NCBI RefSeq assembly: GCF_004634215.1
Contig: NZ_SMMH01000018.1
Location: forward strand, 1 to 64,000
Length of the DNA: 64,000 nucleotides
Direction of reading: 5' to 3'
DNA from: Deinococcus fonticola
Lineage (GTDB): Bacteria > Deinococcota > Deinococci > Deinococcales > Deinococcaceae
Made by a program: the position numbers and the translations under genes. The notes under the pieces are model-generated. The model saw only the letters and a list, made by a program, of their open reading frames with translations. It ran no database searches and was not told where the DNA came from. Shown here in pieces: positions 20,470 to 30,380 of this stretch (position 1 is its first letter; every line of letters starts with the position of its first letter).

Positions 20470-21219
20470 TTACGGCGTGATTCGCGTGCCGGCCTGGCCC
20501 CGCGCGGCCTGCGCCAGCACCCCCGCGTGCATCCCGCTGGCGATGGTGGCGTGCGGAGCGCCGCGCTCCAGGGCGTCCAGCGCCGCCTGCACCTTGGGAA
20601 TCATGCCCCCCGCAATCCAGCCTTCCGCCAGTCCGCCCTGCACCTCGGCGCGGGACAGCGTGGCGGCGCGGCTCTCGGGATCCGGGTAGTGGCGGTACAC
20701 GCCGTCCACATCCGTGAGGAAAACGATGCCTTGCCCCAGCGCGCCCGCCACCGCGCCGGCCGCGGTATCGGCGTTCACGTTCAGGGCCGCGCCGTCCGGG
20801 CCGACCGCCACACTGCCGATCACCGGGGTCAGCCCCGCGCCCAGCAGCGTGCGAATCAATTCGGCGTTCACCTGGGTCACACGGCCCACCCGGCCCAGCT
20901 CCGGGTCGAGCACCTCCGCCTGCAGGAGCTGGGCGTCGCGGCCCATCAGGCCTAGCGCCTGCCCGATGTCCTGCGAGAGCTGCTTGTTCAGTTGACCCAG
21001 CGCCATCTCCACCACGTCCATGGCCTCCGGGGAGGTAACGCGCAGGCCGGTTCTGAATTCGCTGGGGATGTGGCGGGCCGCCAGCTCGCGCTCTATGACC
21101 GGGCCGCCCCCATGCACCACCACCACGGGCATGGACGCCCGCAGCGCCGCGATGTCCGCGGCCACCGCGCGCCGCAACTCCAGGTTCTTCATGGCATTCC
21201 CGCCGTACTTCACGATCAT
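20470..21219 (-). CDS. argB: Acetylglutamate kinase
   Basis: The enzyme phosphorylates N-acetylglutamate in the second step of arginine synthesis. The 249-residue amino-acid kinase has VKYGGNAM at the start, VVVHGGGP for substrate binding, [16 protein letters not shown] and the LTDVDGVYR motif, plus [10 protein letters not shown] near the end. It is short but of ordinary length for the non-regulated form without the N-terminal arginine-binding helix. LysZ, the kinase of lysine synthesis through LysW, is the main alternative; the TGLRVT and NKQL regions favour ArgB. The start is ATG at 21219, six bases after TAGACT. Confidence 0.88.
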   Translation of the reverse strand: MIVKYGGNAMKNLELRRAVAADIAALRASMPVVVVHGGGPVIERELAARHIPSEFRTGLRVTSPEAMDVVEMALGQLNKQLSQDIGQALGLMGRDAQLLQAEVLDPELGRVGRVTQVNAELIRTLLGAGLTPVIGSVAVGPDGAALNVNADTAAGAVAGALGQGIVFLTDVDGVYRHYPDPESRAATLSRAEVQGGLAEGWIAGGMIPKVQAALDALERGAPHATIASGMHAGVLAQAARGQAGTRITP

Positions 21220-21225
21220 GCCCAG

Positions 21226-21231
21226 AGTCTA
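21226..21231 (-). promoter_or_regulatory. -10 box of argB, leaderless
   Basis: TAGACT ends 6 bases before the ATG at 21219. Confidence 0.5.
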
Positions 21232-21341
21232 GGCTGAACACCTGCGCAGGGGGCTTTACTCAAGAAGCTGGGGAGGCGCAGCTTTTATGCTGGCCAGCCC
21301 GTCGTTGGCGCTTCAGACGGGATAACTCACTCGGTGGCGCC

Positions 21342-21845
21342 CTAGTCAGTCGCTATGTTGCCCAGCTGGGTGGGCCGGGCCAGCGGCAGGTTGAGGCGTT
21401 TGGCGTACCACATCATGGACGGGCGGGCGTCGAGCTCGAAGGTGTACCCCTGGCGCTCCCAGAAGCGTGAGCCACGCGGGTTCTCGCCCAGGACGCTGGC
21501 CAGGACACGTTGCGTGCCGCTGGGCAGCCGGGCCTCCAGTTGGCGCACCGCCTGCTCGCCCAGGCGCTGGTTCTGCCTGTCCTCGCGGATCAGCAGCAGG
21601 TTGATGGTCACGTCGCCTTCCTGCGGGTAGCCCACCTTGTAATCCAGGCTGCCCACCAGTTCGCCGTGCTCGTCGTGCAGCAATTCCAGATGACGGCGCG
21701 GGTCGGCAAAGGCGGTGTTCACGTCGGCCTGCACTTCGGACAGGTTGGGAAGGCGACTGCCCAGCAGTTCAAAGTAACCGGGGGTGGCCTGGTAGAGACT
21801 GTGCAGCAAAGGTGCCAGGTGAGGCACCAGGCGAGTGACTTCCAA
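21342..21845 (-). CDS. GNAT-family N-acetyltransferase
   Basis: The protein has about 167 residues. A GNAT core shows strand EGDVTINLLLIREDRQNQRLGEQAVRQLEARL, where RQNQRLG takes the acetyl-CoA pyrophosphate loop, and the final SRFWERQGYTFE motif. Substrate unknown. TTG at 21845 is preceded by GGGAGG nine bases upstream and is taken as the start. An ATG further upstream at MLKMSGNP is in frame but lacks a comparable site. It is divergent from the Dus gene. Confidence 0.82.
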   Translation of the reverse strand: MEVTRLVPHLAPLLHSLYQATPGYFELLGSRLPNLSEVQADVNTAFADPRRHLELLHDEHGELVGSLDYKVGYPQEGDVTINLLLIREDRQNQRLGEQAVRQLEARLPSGTQRVLASVLGENPRGSRFWERQGYTFELDARPSMMWYAKRLNLPLARPTQLGNIATD

Positions 21846-21988
21846 GGTGCTAATTCCTCCCGTCCGGAGGGCGTAAGTGCTTGGGTTTCCGGACATCTTC
21901 AGCATAAAGGCAGGCCGTGACAATTTCCTCTCTCTTTGTGGACATGTAGGGTTGACGCTTCCTTCACCCGCCTGGGCCGGGAACGCGC

Positions 21989-21994
21989 TACCCT
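21989..21994 (+). promoter_or_regulatory. -10 box of the Dus gene, leaderless
   Basis: TACCCT ends 8 bases before the ATG at 22003, supporting that start among several in-frame choices. Confidence 0.45.
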
Positions 21995-22002
21995 TCCCCG
22001 AG

Positions 22003-23073
22003 ATGAGTGCGCTGCCCACCCCCCCCACCCCGCTGCCCGCCCCCGGCTTCTACCGGCGCCGGCTGGCCCTGCCGGGGGCCGTGCTGGCACCCATGGCCGG
22101 CTACAGTGACGCGCCCATGCGGCAACTCGCGGCGGAGCAGGGGGCCCTGTGGACGGTGTCCGAGATGATCAGTGCGCGTGGACTGGCGCTGGGCGGCGAG
22201 AACGAGAGCCTGCACCTGGGTCGCCCGCACCCTGGCGAATACCTGCGTGTGGTGCAGCTGTTCGGCGCTGACCCGGACATCCTGGCCGACGCCACGCGCA
22301 AAACCGAGGCGTGGTTCGCACCGGCCGCCATTGACCTGAACATGGGCTGCCCGGTGCCGAAGGTGCGCGGCAAGGGCGGCAGTTGCCTGCTGCAAACCCC
22401 CGAAACCGCTTACGCCCTGGTGAAAGCCATGAAGGCCGCCACGCCGCTGGACGTCAGCGCCAAAATTCGCCTGGGCTGGGACGAGAACCGCAGCATCGAG
22501 ATCGCGCAGGGCCTCGCCGAGGCGGGCGCAGCGGTCATCACGGTTCATGGGCGCACCGCTGCCCAGCGCTACACCGGGGAGGCCGACTGGGAGGCCATCG
22601 CGCAGGTGGCCGCCAGCGTGCCCACGCCGGTGATCGGCAGCGGGGACGTGCTGACGCCCGCGCAGGCCCGCGAGCGGCGCGCGCTGGGGGTGGCCGCCGT
22701 GATGATCGGGCGCGGCGCGGTGGGCAATCCCTGGATTTTTCAGGCGCTCGCCGGCACCACTGAAGAGGGAGCCACTGAGCAGGCGGCCCGCAACCGGCCA
22801 GGGGACGGTGAGGGTGACCGGGTGCCCGCGCTGCCCATCCGTGCGGCGGTGGCTCTGCGCCACGCGGAGTTGCAGCACCGCTTCTACACCGTGCCGCACC
22901 GTTTTCACCCCGGCGAAATGAAGGTCGCCAGCATGCGCCCGCTGCGCAAAGTGCTGCCCAAATACCTCCCGGAACTCACGGAACTGCACCCGGCCCTGAC
23001 CAGCGTCGAGACCCTTCAGGACGTCCAGGCGATCCTGCGCCCCCTCGTTCAGGAGCAGTGCGAACGGGTGTAA
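22003..23073 (+). CDS. tRNA-dihydrouridine synthase
   Basis: This FMN enzyme reduces specific uridines in tRNA to dihydrouridine. The 356 residues form a TIM barrel beginning [17 protein letters not shown], with the FMN/tRNA motif [17 protein letters not shown] that contains the catalytic Cys, [16 protein letters not shown], and the phosphate-binding [11 protein letters not shown] and [15 protein letters not shown]. The overall pattern is closest to DusB. The Dus signature covers the whole protein; the final 90 residues form the RNA-binding helical domain. Confidence 0.94.
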   Translation: MSALPTPPTPLPAPGFYRRRLALPGAVLAPMAGYSDAPMRQLAAEQGALWTVSEMISARGLALGGENESLHLGRPHPGEYLRVVQLFGADPDILADATRKTEAWFAPAAIDLNMGCPVPKVRGKGGSCLLQTPETAYALVKAMKAATPLDVSAKIRLGWDENRSIEIAQGLAEAGAAVITVHGRTAAQRYTGEADWEAIAQVAASVPTPVIGSGDVLTPAQARERRALGVAAVMIGRGAVGNPWIFQALAGTTEEGATEQAARNRPGDGEGDRVPALPIRAAVALRHAELQHRFYTVPHRFHPGEMKVASMRPLRKVLPKYLPELTELHPALTSVETLQDVQAILRPLVQEQCERV

Positions 23074-23229
23074 CTGCCGCCCGCCTCAAGCGCCAAAGAG
23101 TGGTGGGGCGTCCAGCAAGTGAAGCGGTTCCTGCTGCCCTGTCCCGGTGGTCACTTGAGCCCCGAACCTTAGCCCTCCGGCAAAATCGCCTGTGGCCGGT
23201 CTGCCTGCTTGCTATGCTGTAAAGCAATC

Positions 23230-23796
23230 ATGAACGTCAGAGAGTACTACGCCTACCTCTGCGCCTCGCGCGAGCAACTGTGGAACTTTGTCCGTGCGTT
23301 GCCCGCCGAGGACTTGAAGCGCACCACGATCGACACCGGTGAGCGCTTCCGCAACATCAAAGACCTGTTGCTGCACACCATCGATGTCGAGGATCACTGG
23401 GTGCACGGTGTGGCCCGTGGGGACAGGGTGCAAAATGAAGGGAAGTACCCGCACGACTGGGTCAAGCCGCAGGCCGAGCAGTACGATCTGAACTGGATCA
23501 TCGAGTATGGGCGCGAAGTGACGCGGCGCACCAGCGATTTCCTGAAGGGGAACCCGGACCTGAACCGCCCGCTTAAGCTGATCCAGGACGACCCCGGCAG
23601 CGAGACGGTGACCCTGGAGCAACTGCTGTGGCACGTCATGACCCACGAAGTCCGGCATACCGCCCAGGTGGCCCTGCTGATCCGGCAACTGGGCCACACG
23701 CCCCCCTGGCTGGATTACCTGCGCTTCATGCGCCCCGAGGTTCCCGCTGAAACGGGCGGCGGCACCGACATCGGCGACGGTGTCGAAGACGAGTGA
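23230..23796 (+). CDS. DinB-family metal-binding protein
   Basis: This 188-residue four-helix bundle is of the DinB/YfiT kind, which is greatly expanded in Deinococcus. The three metal-binding histidines are visible: [12 protein letters not shown] near residue 48 and [12 protein letters not shown] near 138-144. Some family members are thiol transferases using bacillithiol or mycothiol; others are DNA-damage induced without known activity. The C-terminal tail is acidic and glycine-rich. The start is ATG at 23230; TATGCT lies 11 bases before it, a possible -10 box. Confidence 0.9.
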   Translation: MNVREYYAYLCASREQLWNFVRALPAEDLKRTTIDTGERFRNIKDLLLHTIDVEDHWVHGVARGDRVQNEGKYPHDWVKPQAEQYDLNWIIEYGREVTRRTSDFLKGNPDLNRPLKLIQDDPGSETVTLEQLLWHVMTHEVRHTAQVALLIRQLGHTPPWLDYLRFMRPEVPAETGGGTDIGDGVEDE

Positions 23797-23826
23797 AGCC
23801 CGGCCACAGGCCGAACACCTGAAAGT

Positions 23827-24447
23827 CTATCCACTGGAAGTCGGCCTGGTCGCCGGCTTTTTTGCGGGCCGTTTCACCAGGCGCAGCAGCAGCAGCCCCA
23901 GCAGACCGGCGGCCAGCAGCGTCGGCACGGTGCGGTCCTGTTTGACCCCCCACCAGTAGTGGAGCGCGCCCAGGGCCGCCGCCAGATACACCAGGCGGTG
24001 CAGGCGCGTCCACCGCTGAAAACCAAGGCGCTTCATGCTGGCGGGGGTGCTGGTCCAGGCCAGCGGCGCCAGCAGCAGCAGCGCCAGAAACCCCACCGTG
24101 ATGAAAGGCCGTTTGACGATGTCCTCGCCCACCGCCAGCAGCAGGATGTTCTGGTCGAACAGGTAGATGCCGAAGTGCAGCGCCGCGTACCCGAAGGCCA
24201 GCAGTCCCAGCGCCTTGCGAACGCGTGCCGGCCACGTCCAGCCCGTCAGCAGACGAAGGGGCGTGCAGGCCAGCGACAGCAGCAGCAGAATAATCGCCAG
24301 TTGCCCGGTCTGGTGTGTGGCCCGCTTGATCGGGTCGGCGCCCAGCAGGCCGCTCAGCGCGTCCCCCAGCAGGATCAGCGCCGGAAGAAACCCGCCCACG
24401 TACACCGCAGGCGGGAGCCACTTCAGGCTGCGTTTCCCCGGGGCCAT
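23827..24447 (-). CDS. msrQ: MsrQ, heme-binding membrane subunit of the MsrPQ system
   Basis: The 206-residue inner-membrane protein passes electrons from the quinone pool to MsrP. There are about five to six transmembrane helices, with heme-ligand histidine candidates in THQTGQLAI, ALHFGIYLF, TRLHRLVYL and LGALHYWWGVKQD, as in the YedZ/MsrQ family. The start overlaps the msrP stop (ATGA), so the two are translationally coupled, in the usual msrP-msrQ order. Confidence 0.94.
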   Translation of the reverse strand: MAPGKRSLKWLPPAVYVGGFLPALILLGDALSGLLGADPIKRATHQTGQLAIILLLLSLACTPLRLLTGWTWPARVRKALGLLAFGYAALHFGIYLFDQNILLLAVGEDIVKRPFITVGFLALLLLAPLAWTSTPASMKRLGFQRWTRLHRLVYLAAALGALHYWWGVKQDRTVPTLLAAGLLGLLLLRLVKRPAKKPATRPTSSG

Positions 24448-25433
24448 CAGAAATTCCGGCGCAAATCCAGGCCCTTGTACAGCCCCGCCACGGCGTCGGC
24501 GTATCCGTTGAACGGCAGGGTTTTGCGCCGCGCCACCTCGCCGATGCGCCTTTCGGTGGCCTGGCTCCAGCGCGGATGATCCACTGCCGGGTTGACGTTC
24601 GCGTAAAAACCGTACTCGTCCGGGGCGGCCAACGCCCAGGTGGTTTTCGGCCTTTCACTGACCAGCGAAATCCGCACGATGCTCTTGATGTTCTTGAAGC
24701 CGTACTTCCAGGGAATCACCAGTCGCAGGGGCGCCCCGTTCTGGTTGGGCAGGATTTTGCCGTCCAGGCCCACCGCCATAAAGGCGAGGGGATGCAGGGC
24801 CTCGTCCAGCCGCAGGGCCTCCACGTAAGGCCAGTCGAGCACCCCGGAACGCTGGCCCGGCATCTGCTTCGGGTCTTGTAGTGTCGTGAATTTGACGTAC
24901 TTCGCCTTGCCTGTCGGCTCCAGGCGGCGAATCAGGGCTGCCAGCGGGAAGCCCATCCAGGGCATGACCATGCTCCAGGCTTCCACGCAGCGCATGCGGT
25001 ACACCCGGTCTTCCAGCGGGAACCAGCTTTGCAGGGTGTCGATGTCCACTGTCTGCGGCCGGCGCACCTCACCGTCGATTTTGATGATCCACGGGCGCGT
25101 GCGCAGGCTCCCGGCGTTCTGCGAAGGGTCGTCCTTGCCCAGCCCGAACTCGTAGAAGTTGTTGTAGGTCGTCATGGCCTGGTACGAGGTCACGGGTTCG
25201 GAGGTGTCATACGGCCCCAGCGCGCGCTTCCGCGTGACGGCCGCGGCCTGCGCCTCCGCGGTGCCCGAGGGCCGCCGGGTGAGTAACTCCAGCCCGCCAC
25301 CCAGCCCTGCCACTGTGGCCGTAAACAGCGTCGCTGAGCGGAGGAACTCGCGGCGTGTGTGCCCCTGCGGCGCAGTGTCGGTGACCAGCGGCGCGACTTC
25401 TTCCCCTTCCAGTTGACGCGGTAACTTCGCCAT
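24447..25433 (-). CDS. msrP: MsrP, molybdenum methionine-sulfoxide reductase
   Basis: The periplasmic molybdoenzyme repairs oxidised methionine in envelope proteins. The 328-residue protein starts with a Tat signal around residues 26-45 ([12 protein letters not shown] and a hydrophobic stretch), consistent with export after folding. The molybdenum-binding Cys is C149 in YRMRCVEAW, in the sulfite-oxidase fold. Other hallmarks are [13 protein letters not shown] [14 protein letters not shown] and [21 protein letters not shown]. The msrQ partner follows immediately. Confidence 0.95.
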   Translation of the reverse strand: MAKLPRQLEGEEVAPLVTDTAPQGHTRREFLRSATLFTATVAGLGGGLELLTRRPSGTAEAQAAAVTRKRALGPYDTSEPVTSYQAMTTYNNFYEFGLGKDDPSQNAGSLRTRPWIIKIDGEVRRPQTVDIDTLQSWFPLEDRVYRMRCVEAWSMVMPWMGFPLAALIRRLEPTGKAKYVKFTTLQDPKQMPGQRSGVLDWPYVEALRLDEALHPLAFMAVGLDGKILPNQNGAPLRLVIPWKYGFKNIKSIVRISLVSERPKTTWALAAPDEYGFYANVNPAVDHPRWSQATERRIGEVARRKTLPFNGYADAVAGLYKGLDLRRNF

Positions 25434-25562
25434 GCTGCATTCTGAACCGGCCCACCCCCTCGCGCCGTGAGTGCCGCCCTAATTCATGCCCTGACTTGCG
25501 TCAGCCTTGACCTGTGTCACCGCGCTGCTCCACCCGCCTGCCCTAAAATCGGCGTGACGGCC

Positions 25563-26162
25563 ATGACCCCCCTGCTCCCGCCCCCACCACATCTGCAAGC
25601 CCTGCTGCGGCAGAGTGCCGCGCTGCACGACCACCTGTGCCCGCGGCAGATTCTGGGCGTGCGCAGCGCCTTACTGGCCGCCCAGTACCTGAATCTGCCC
25701 TTTCCCCGCAGCGACAAGCGCGTCCTGGTGTTCGTGGAAACCGACGGCTGCTTTGCCGATGGCGTCTCGGTCGCGTCCGGCTGCTGGCTGGGGCGCCGCA
25801 CCATGCGCCTGATGGACTATGGCAAGGTGGCTGCCACCTTCGTGGACACCAGAACCGGCCAGGCTGTCAGAATTGCCCCCCAGACCGACCTGCGCCAGCG
25901 TGTGAAAGATGCCCGCCCGGAGGGACAGAAACGCTACGACGCTTACCTGGAGGCGTACCAAACTCTGCCGGATGATGCCCTGTTGACGGTGCAGGAGGTT
26001 GAACTCACCCTTGATCTGAAGGGCCTGATCAGCGTGCATGGCAAACGGGTTATTTGCGAGGGGTGCCACGAAGAAATCATCAACGAGCGCGAAGTGGTGC
26101 ACGGAGTGCAGGTACTGTGCCCCAGCTGCGCGGGGCAGGGGTATTACAGGCCGGGTGGCTGA
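25563..26162 (+). CDS. FmdE-family zinc-binding protein
   Basis: The 199-residue protein has an FmdE domain (about 10-145), with LHDHLCPRQILGVRSA near residue 20 and VETDGCFADGVSVASGCWLGRRTM, cysteine-rich core motifs of subunit E of formylmethanofuran dehydrogenase. The C-terminal 40 residues carry CEGCHEE and CPSC, a zinc ribbon. Deinococcus has no methanogenic pathway, so a molybdopterin- or formate-dehydrogenase-related role, as proposed for other bacterial homologues, is possible but unproven. TAAAAT lies 13 bases before ATG 25563; GTG at 25554 is an alternative start. Confidence 0.85.
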   Translation: MTPLLPPPPHLQALLRQSAALHDHLCPRQILGVRSALLAAQYLNLPFPRSDKRVLVFVETDGCFADGVSVASGCWLGRRTMRLMDYGKVAATFVDTRTGQAVRIAPQTDLRQRVKDARPEGQKRYDAYLEAYQTLPDDALLTVQEVELTLDLKGLISVHGKRVICEGCHEEIINEREVVHGVQVLCPSCAGQGYYRPGG

Positions 26163-26196
26163 CCGCTCAAGCTGTCGAGGATTCCCCCACCTTGCT

Positions 26197-26808
<612 letters not shown>

Positions 26809-26817
26809 AGTGGGGCG

Positions 26818-26823
26818 AGTCTA
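26818..26823 (-). promoter_or_regulatory. -10 box of folE at the edge of repeat A2
   Basis: TAGACT on the minus strand ends 9 bases before the folE GTG and shares its first two or three bases with the outer end of the repeat, read outward. Confidence 0.4.
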
Positions 26824-26950
26824 GAGCATCCGACAAAAGAACGCCGTGATTTTGTCCGAGCAGCGCGAGTGAATTTGAATGAGCAGGACGAAGGATGGAG
26901 CGCTCTGGGGTGCTGTTGTACAGAGCGCTCCATTCTGGGAACGGCTCTAG
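26821..26950. repeat. Hairpin repeat, copy A2
   Basis: CTAGAGC at 26821-26827 and GCTCTAG at 26944-26950 are exact inverted ends. The left hairpin is GACAAAA / TTTTGTC. The right hairpin has 13-bp arms ATGGAGCGCTCTG / CAGAGCGCTCCAT around GGGTGCTGTTGTA. The spacer between folE and purA consists almost wholly of this element. Confidence 0.9.
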
Positions 26951-27061
26951 CGGGCCGAACGCCAAACCGCCTAACCGCAGGGTCGCTGCGCATTAGACGG
27001 CTTGAAATCCACCTGAACGTCAGGGGTTGAAGTGACCTTCGGTTTGTGGCCTGTGCCGGCG

Positions 27062-28279
27062 TTACGTCCAGCTGACCTCGCCGTAGGTCTTCTCGCGTTC
27101 CGGGCCGCACGAGAAGATCACCACCGGGCAGTTCACGGTTTCCTCGATAAGCGCCAGGTACGCCTGCGCTTCTTTGGGCAGCGTTTCACGGCTGGTCGCA
27201 CCGTCGGTGGTGTCCCAGCCTTTCAGGTGCTTGTAGACGGGTTGACCGGCGCTGTCGTAGGCGACGCACACGGGAATGCTCTCCAGGCCGCTCAGGATGT
27301 CCATCTTGTTGATGACCAGGCCGTCCAGGCCGTTCACGTCCACAGCGTACTTCAGCAGTTCCAGATCCAGCCAGCCCACCCGGCGCGGGCGTCCGGTGGT
27401 GGTGCCGTACTCGTCCCAGGGGTTGGAGCCGTCGCCACGCAGGCGCAGAATTCCCGCCTCGTCCGTGACCTCGGTGGGGAAGGGGCCGTGGCCCACGCGC
27501 GTGTTGAAGGCCTTCGCCACGCCGAACACCTTGTTGATGGCCTTGTGGCTGACGCCCGCGCCCACCAGCACGCCCCCCACCGTGGGGTAGGAACTGGTCA
27601 CGAAGGGGTAGGTGCCGTAGTTCAAGTCCAGCAGGGTCGCCTGGGCACCCTCGAACAGCACGTTGTGGCCGTCCTTCACGGCCTGACGCAGCAAAGCGCC
27701 CGTGTCCTGCACGAACGGGGCGAGCTTCTCACGAATGGGCGCCAGCGCCGCCATGCCCACGTCCACGCTCGTCCAGCCCGCATCACGGGTGCTGTTGGGC
27801 TTGGCTTCCATCAGGCGTTCCAGACGCTCACGCAAGACCGCCTCGTCCAGCAGGTCACCGAAGCGAACGCCGACGCGCCGCGCCCGATCCGCGTAGGCCG
27901 GGCCGATGCCGCGCCCCGTCGTGCCCACGAAATCCTTGCGCCCATCCACGAACTTGTGGTGGGGGAGCACCAGGTGGGCCCGGTCACTGATCCGCAAATC
28001 CGGGTTCAGGCCACCCTCCAGCAGGTTCTGCCGTTCCTCCAGAAACTTGTCCGGGTCAATCACCATGCCGTCGCCCAGAATGGACACCGCGCCCTCGTGC
28101 AGCACGCCGCTGGGCAGCAGGTTCAACTTGAATGTCTTGCCCTTCGCGTTCACCGTGTGGCCCGCGTTGGCCCCGCCCTGATAACGCGCCACGAACTTCG
28201 CTTCCGGGGCCAGGAAATCAACGATCTTCCCCTTGCCCTCATCGCCCCACTGAGCACCAATAATTGCAATACCAGGCAT
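27062..28279 (-). CDS. purA: Adenylosuccinate synthetase
   Basis: The enzyme joins IMP and aspartate, using GTP, on the way to AMP. In the 405 residues the N-terminal GTP-binding loop is GAQWGDEGKGKIVDFL, then GGANAGHTV, IGPAYADRARRVGVRFGDL and the RPRRVGWLDLELL motif all match PurA. ATG at 28279, preceded by AAGGGGCG, is chosen; an ATG six codons upstream is possible. The 200 bases upstream hold no terminator that I can recognise. Confidence 0.97.
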   Translation of the reverse strand: MPGIAIIGAQWGDEGKGKIVDFLAPEAKFVARYQGGANAGHTVNAKGKTFKLNLLPSGVLHEGAVSILGDGMVIDPDKFLEERQNLLEGGLNPDLRISDRAHLVLPHHKFVDGRKDFVGTTGRGIGPAYADRARRVGVRFGDLLDEAVLRERLERLMEAKPNSTRDAGWTSVDVGMAALAPIREKLAPFVQDTGALLRQAVKDGHNVLFEGAQATLLDLNYGTYPFVTSSYPTVGGVLVGAGVSHKAINKVFGVAKAFNTRVGHGPFPTEVTDEAGILRLRGDGSNPWDEYGTTTGRPRRVGWLDLELLKYAVDVNGLDGLVINKMDILSGLESIPVCVAYDSAGQPVYKHLKGWDTTDGATSRETLPKEAQAYLALIEETVNCPVVIFSCGPEREKTYGEVSWT

Positions 28280-28481
28280 CAGACGCCCCTTCGCCACGCG
28301 CCCAGACTTACTCTTTTTGTTTCCTTGCTCGGTCTGCGAGACTGGGGGTCAAAAAAAAGCACGGCGCGTGGCACCGTAACTCAGTCTACCCGACCGGCCC
28401 GGGGCGTGGGTGGAACGTCTGCACCGGGTTCAGAGAAAAGAAGGGCTGCTGGCCTTCTGGTGGGGCTTTTCTATCACTGAC

Positions 28482-29009
28482 TTACTGGATCCGAGATAGT
28501 TTCTTCAGCACTTCTCGCAGGCTATCCCGCACCTCGGCGTCGTGAATCAGGCCATCTGCGTCCACCAGGTCGCGTGGAATGGGCAGATGCAGGCAGGCCT
28601 CCTCAACTATCCGGGCGTTCACGTAGCCCAGGACAATTCGCAGGGAATCGTGGGCGTCTCTAGCCTGTGTGGGGCTGGTGGAAACGTTGATCCAGGCGAC
28701 CGGCTTCCCGTTCAGGACGGTGCTGCCGACCATCCACTCCAGCAGGTTCTTGAAGGCGCCCGGCAGCGCCCCGGCGTACTCGGGCGTGCAGATGAGGAGG
28801 GCGTCGGCGGCCGCAATGGCAGCGCGAAGGCCAGTCACCGCCTGGGGAAGGGGGTCGTGGTCGTCTTCCGGGTTGAAGTGCGGCAGGTCGGCCATCCCGC
28901 CGTACAGGGCCGTTTGGAGAGCGGAAGGGGCAACGTATTGAAGGGTTTGCAGGGCTGCGCCATTGACGGAACCCGCGCGCAGACTGCCGTTCAGCAGCAA
29001 GAAATTCAC
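28482..29009 (-). CDS. NAD(P)H-dependent FMN reductase
   Basis: This 175-residue flavodoxin-like reductase binds FMN through GSLRAGSVNGAAL at the N-terminus and TPEYAGALPGAFKNLLEWM near residues 75-93, a typical flavin pocket. Its substrate may be free flavin, quinone, azo compounds or metals. The start is GTG at 29009, which overlaps the upstream gene's TGA and has GGAGGA ahead of it; the same open frame begins 6 codons earlier with TTG. It is co-transcribed with the phosphotransferase. Confidence 0.88.
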   Translation of the reverse strand: MNFLLLNGSLRAGSVNGAALQTLQYVAPSALQTALYGGMADLPHFNPEDDHDPLPQAVTGLRAAIAAADALLICTPEYAGALPGAFKNLLEWMVGSTVLNGKPVAWINVSTSPTQARDAHDSLRIVLGYVNARIVEEACLHLPIPRDLVDADGLIHDAEVRDSLREVLKKLSRIQ

Positions 29010-29974
29010 GCGTGTTCCTCCCACCAATCCTGCACGAAGTTCAGCCCGCGCCGGAAGAACTCCGGGTGCAGCGATTCGCTCCCATTGACCCAGACGCGCC
29101 CGGCGAACAGGCCCATGAACCAGAAGGAACGGGCCAGGACGAAGAAAGGCAGGGCCTTGCGCTCCGCAGCCGTCAACGGGCGAACGTCCTCATAAGCGTT
29201 CAGAAAGGCGGGCCACACGGTCGCCAATTCCTCGGGGGTGTCGTTCAGGGCGTGATCCCACCAGTACACCGCCAGGTCGTAGGCCGGCCAGCCAGGGCCA
29301 CCACAATCGAAGTCGAACAGGCGCAAGGTGCCCTGGTCGATGCGCGCGTTGGCGTCATGGGGGTCGCCGTGACACGCGCCCCACCGCAGTTCGGGCGTCA
29401 GGGCGCTCAGGCGGGTGTGGGTGCGCGCAGCCAGTTCCTCCAGCGAGTTCAGGGTCTGCGGATCGTCCGGCAACTGGGCACGAATGGCGTTCAGCGGTTC
29501 GGTCAGCAGGTGAGCCAGATCGAGGGAAAACCGCCCACCAGCCGGGAAGGCCGCACTGGCCTGGTGAAGGTTGGCCAGGGTTCGGCCGTACAGTGCGGCG
29601 TCCCCGGCGGTTCGCTCGGGCATTCGGCCCTCGACAAACTCGAAGACCGCGTAAGGACGCGTTCCTTCAAGGGCGCTCAGTTCGCCGTATAGTTGGCCGT
29701 TCAGCGCCGACAGGGGCCGGGCCGCAGTGTTCAGACTGGCCGTCAGCGAGAGCTCCCAGTCCAGGTCGGCTGGCGTGCGCCAGCCTGCGCGGTACACCCG
29801 CAAGATGGCGTGCGGGTGCCCAGCCAAGCCAGTCAGCAGGTAAGTGTCATTGATGCCACGCCGCAGAAACCGAAGCTGAACGTCGTCCTGACCGGCGTAT
29901 TGCTGCTGTACCAGCCGGGCCAGCGCCGCTGCCGACAGCACCGAGTGAACAGCGGGAAAGAAAGTGGATGTCAT
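29006..29974 (-). CDS. Phosphotransferase of the APH / homoserine-kinase-II fold
   Basis: The protein has 322 residues. Kinase-like motifs: the Brenner-type catalytic loop CHGDPHDANARI near residues 188-200 and LFDFDCGGPGWPAYDLA as the metal-binding DFD segment. An APH domain spans most of the length, with YAVFEFVEGR in the hinge. This family phosphorylates small hydroxyl compounds, including aminoglycosides, choline and homoserine; the substrate is unknown. It overlaps the reductase gene downstream (GTGA). ATG at 29974 is used; a longer start at 29998 has no site. Confidence 0.85.
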   Translation of the reverse strand: MTSTFFPAVHSVLSAAALARLVQQQYAGQDDVQLRFLRRGINDTYLLTGLAGHPHAILRVYRAGWRTPADLDWELSLTASLNTAARPLSALNGQLYGELSALEGTRPYAVFEFVEGRMPERTAGDAALYGRTLANLHQASAAFPAGGRFSLDLAHLLTEPLNAIRAQLPDDPQTLNSLEELAARTHTRLSALTPELRWGACHGDPHDANARIDQGTLRLFDFDCGGPGWPAYDLAVYWWDHALNDTPEELATVWPAFLNAYEDVRPLTAAERKALPFFVLARSFWFMGLFAGRVWVNGSESLHPEFFRRGLNFVQDWWEEHA

Positions 29975-30022
29975 TTCTCTCAGCCTGTCACGCCGCAAAC
30001 GTCACGGCATCCATGAAATGGC

Positions 30023-30361
30023 TCACTCGTCTGCCAGGAAAGGTGCGATGCTGGGCAGCAGCAGGGGAGACTGAAGGATGTCGTAGTACGTCGTGCCGGG
30101 CAGAATCGCCAGTCGGTGCTTTGTCATGCCCGAACGATTCCAGTGGCCGTCCTTGTGCCCCCCGCCCAGCAGGGCAAAGAACTGCGCCGCGTGCGCGGGC
30201 GGCAGCCTGTCGGCGTCACCGACCAGCAGCATTACCCGGGCCTGAATCCCGCCGAGTTCGTCCGTCCAGTCGAACTCGCGGCCCATCAACTCGCCCAGGC
30301 GTCCCACCAGGCGCGGCCAGTCCTCCACCCGTGGGCCAAGACCGCTGTAAAGCTGATACAT
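30023..30361 (-). pseudogene. Alpha/beta hydrolase, C-terminal remnant
   Basis: Only the second half of an alpha/beta hydrolase remains. It includes the segment DWPRLVGRLGELM, the acid-residue strand ARVMLLVGDADRLPP, where the last Asp is the likely catalytic acid, and the AILPGTTYYDIL segment in which the expected catalytic His is replaced by Tyr. The nucleophile Ser, the oxyanion loop and the whole N-terminal half are missing. The reading frame continues upstream, but there it runs antisense through a different gene remnant. It is broken at about 30361. Confidence 0.75.
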
Positions 30362-30380
30362 GGGGCTTTGTTGCACCCTG

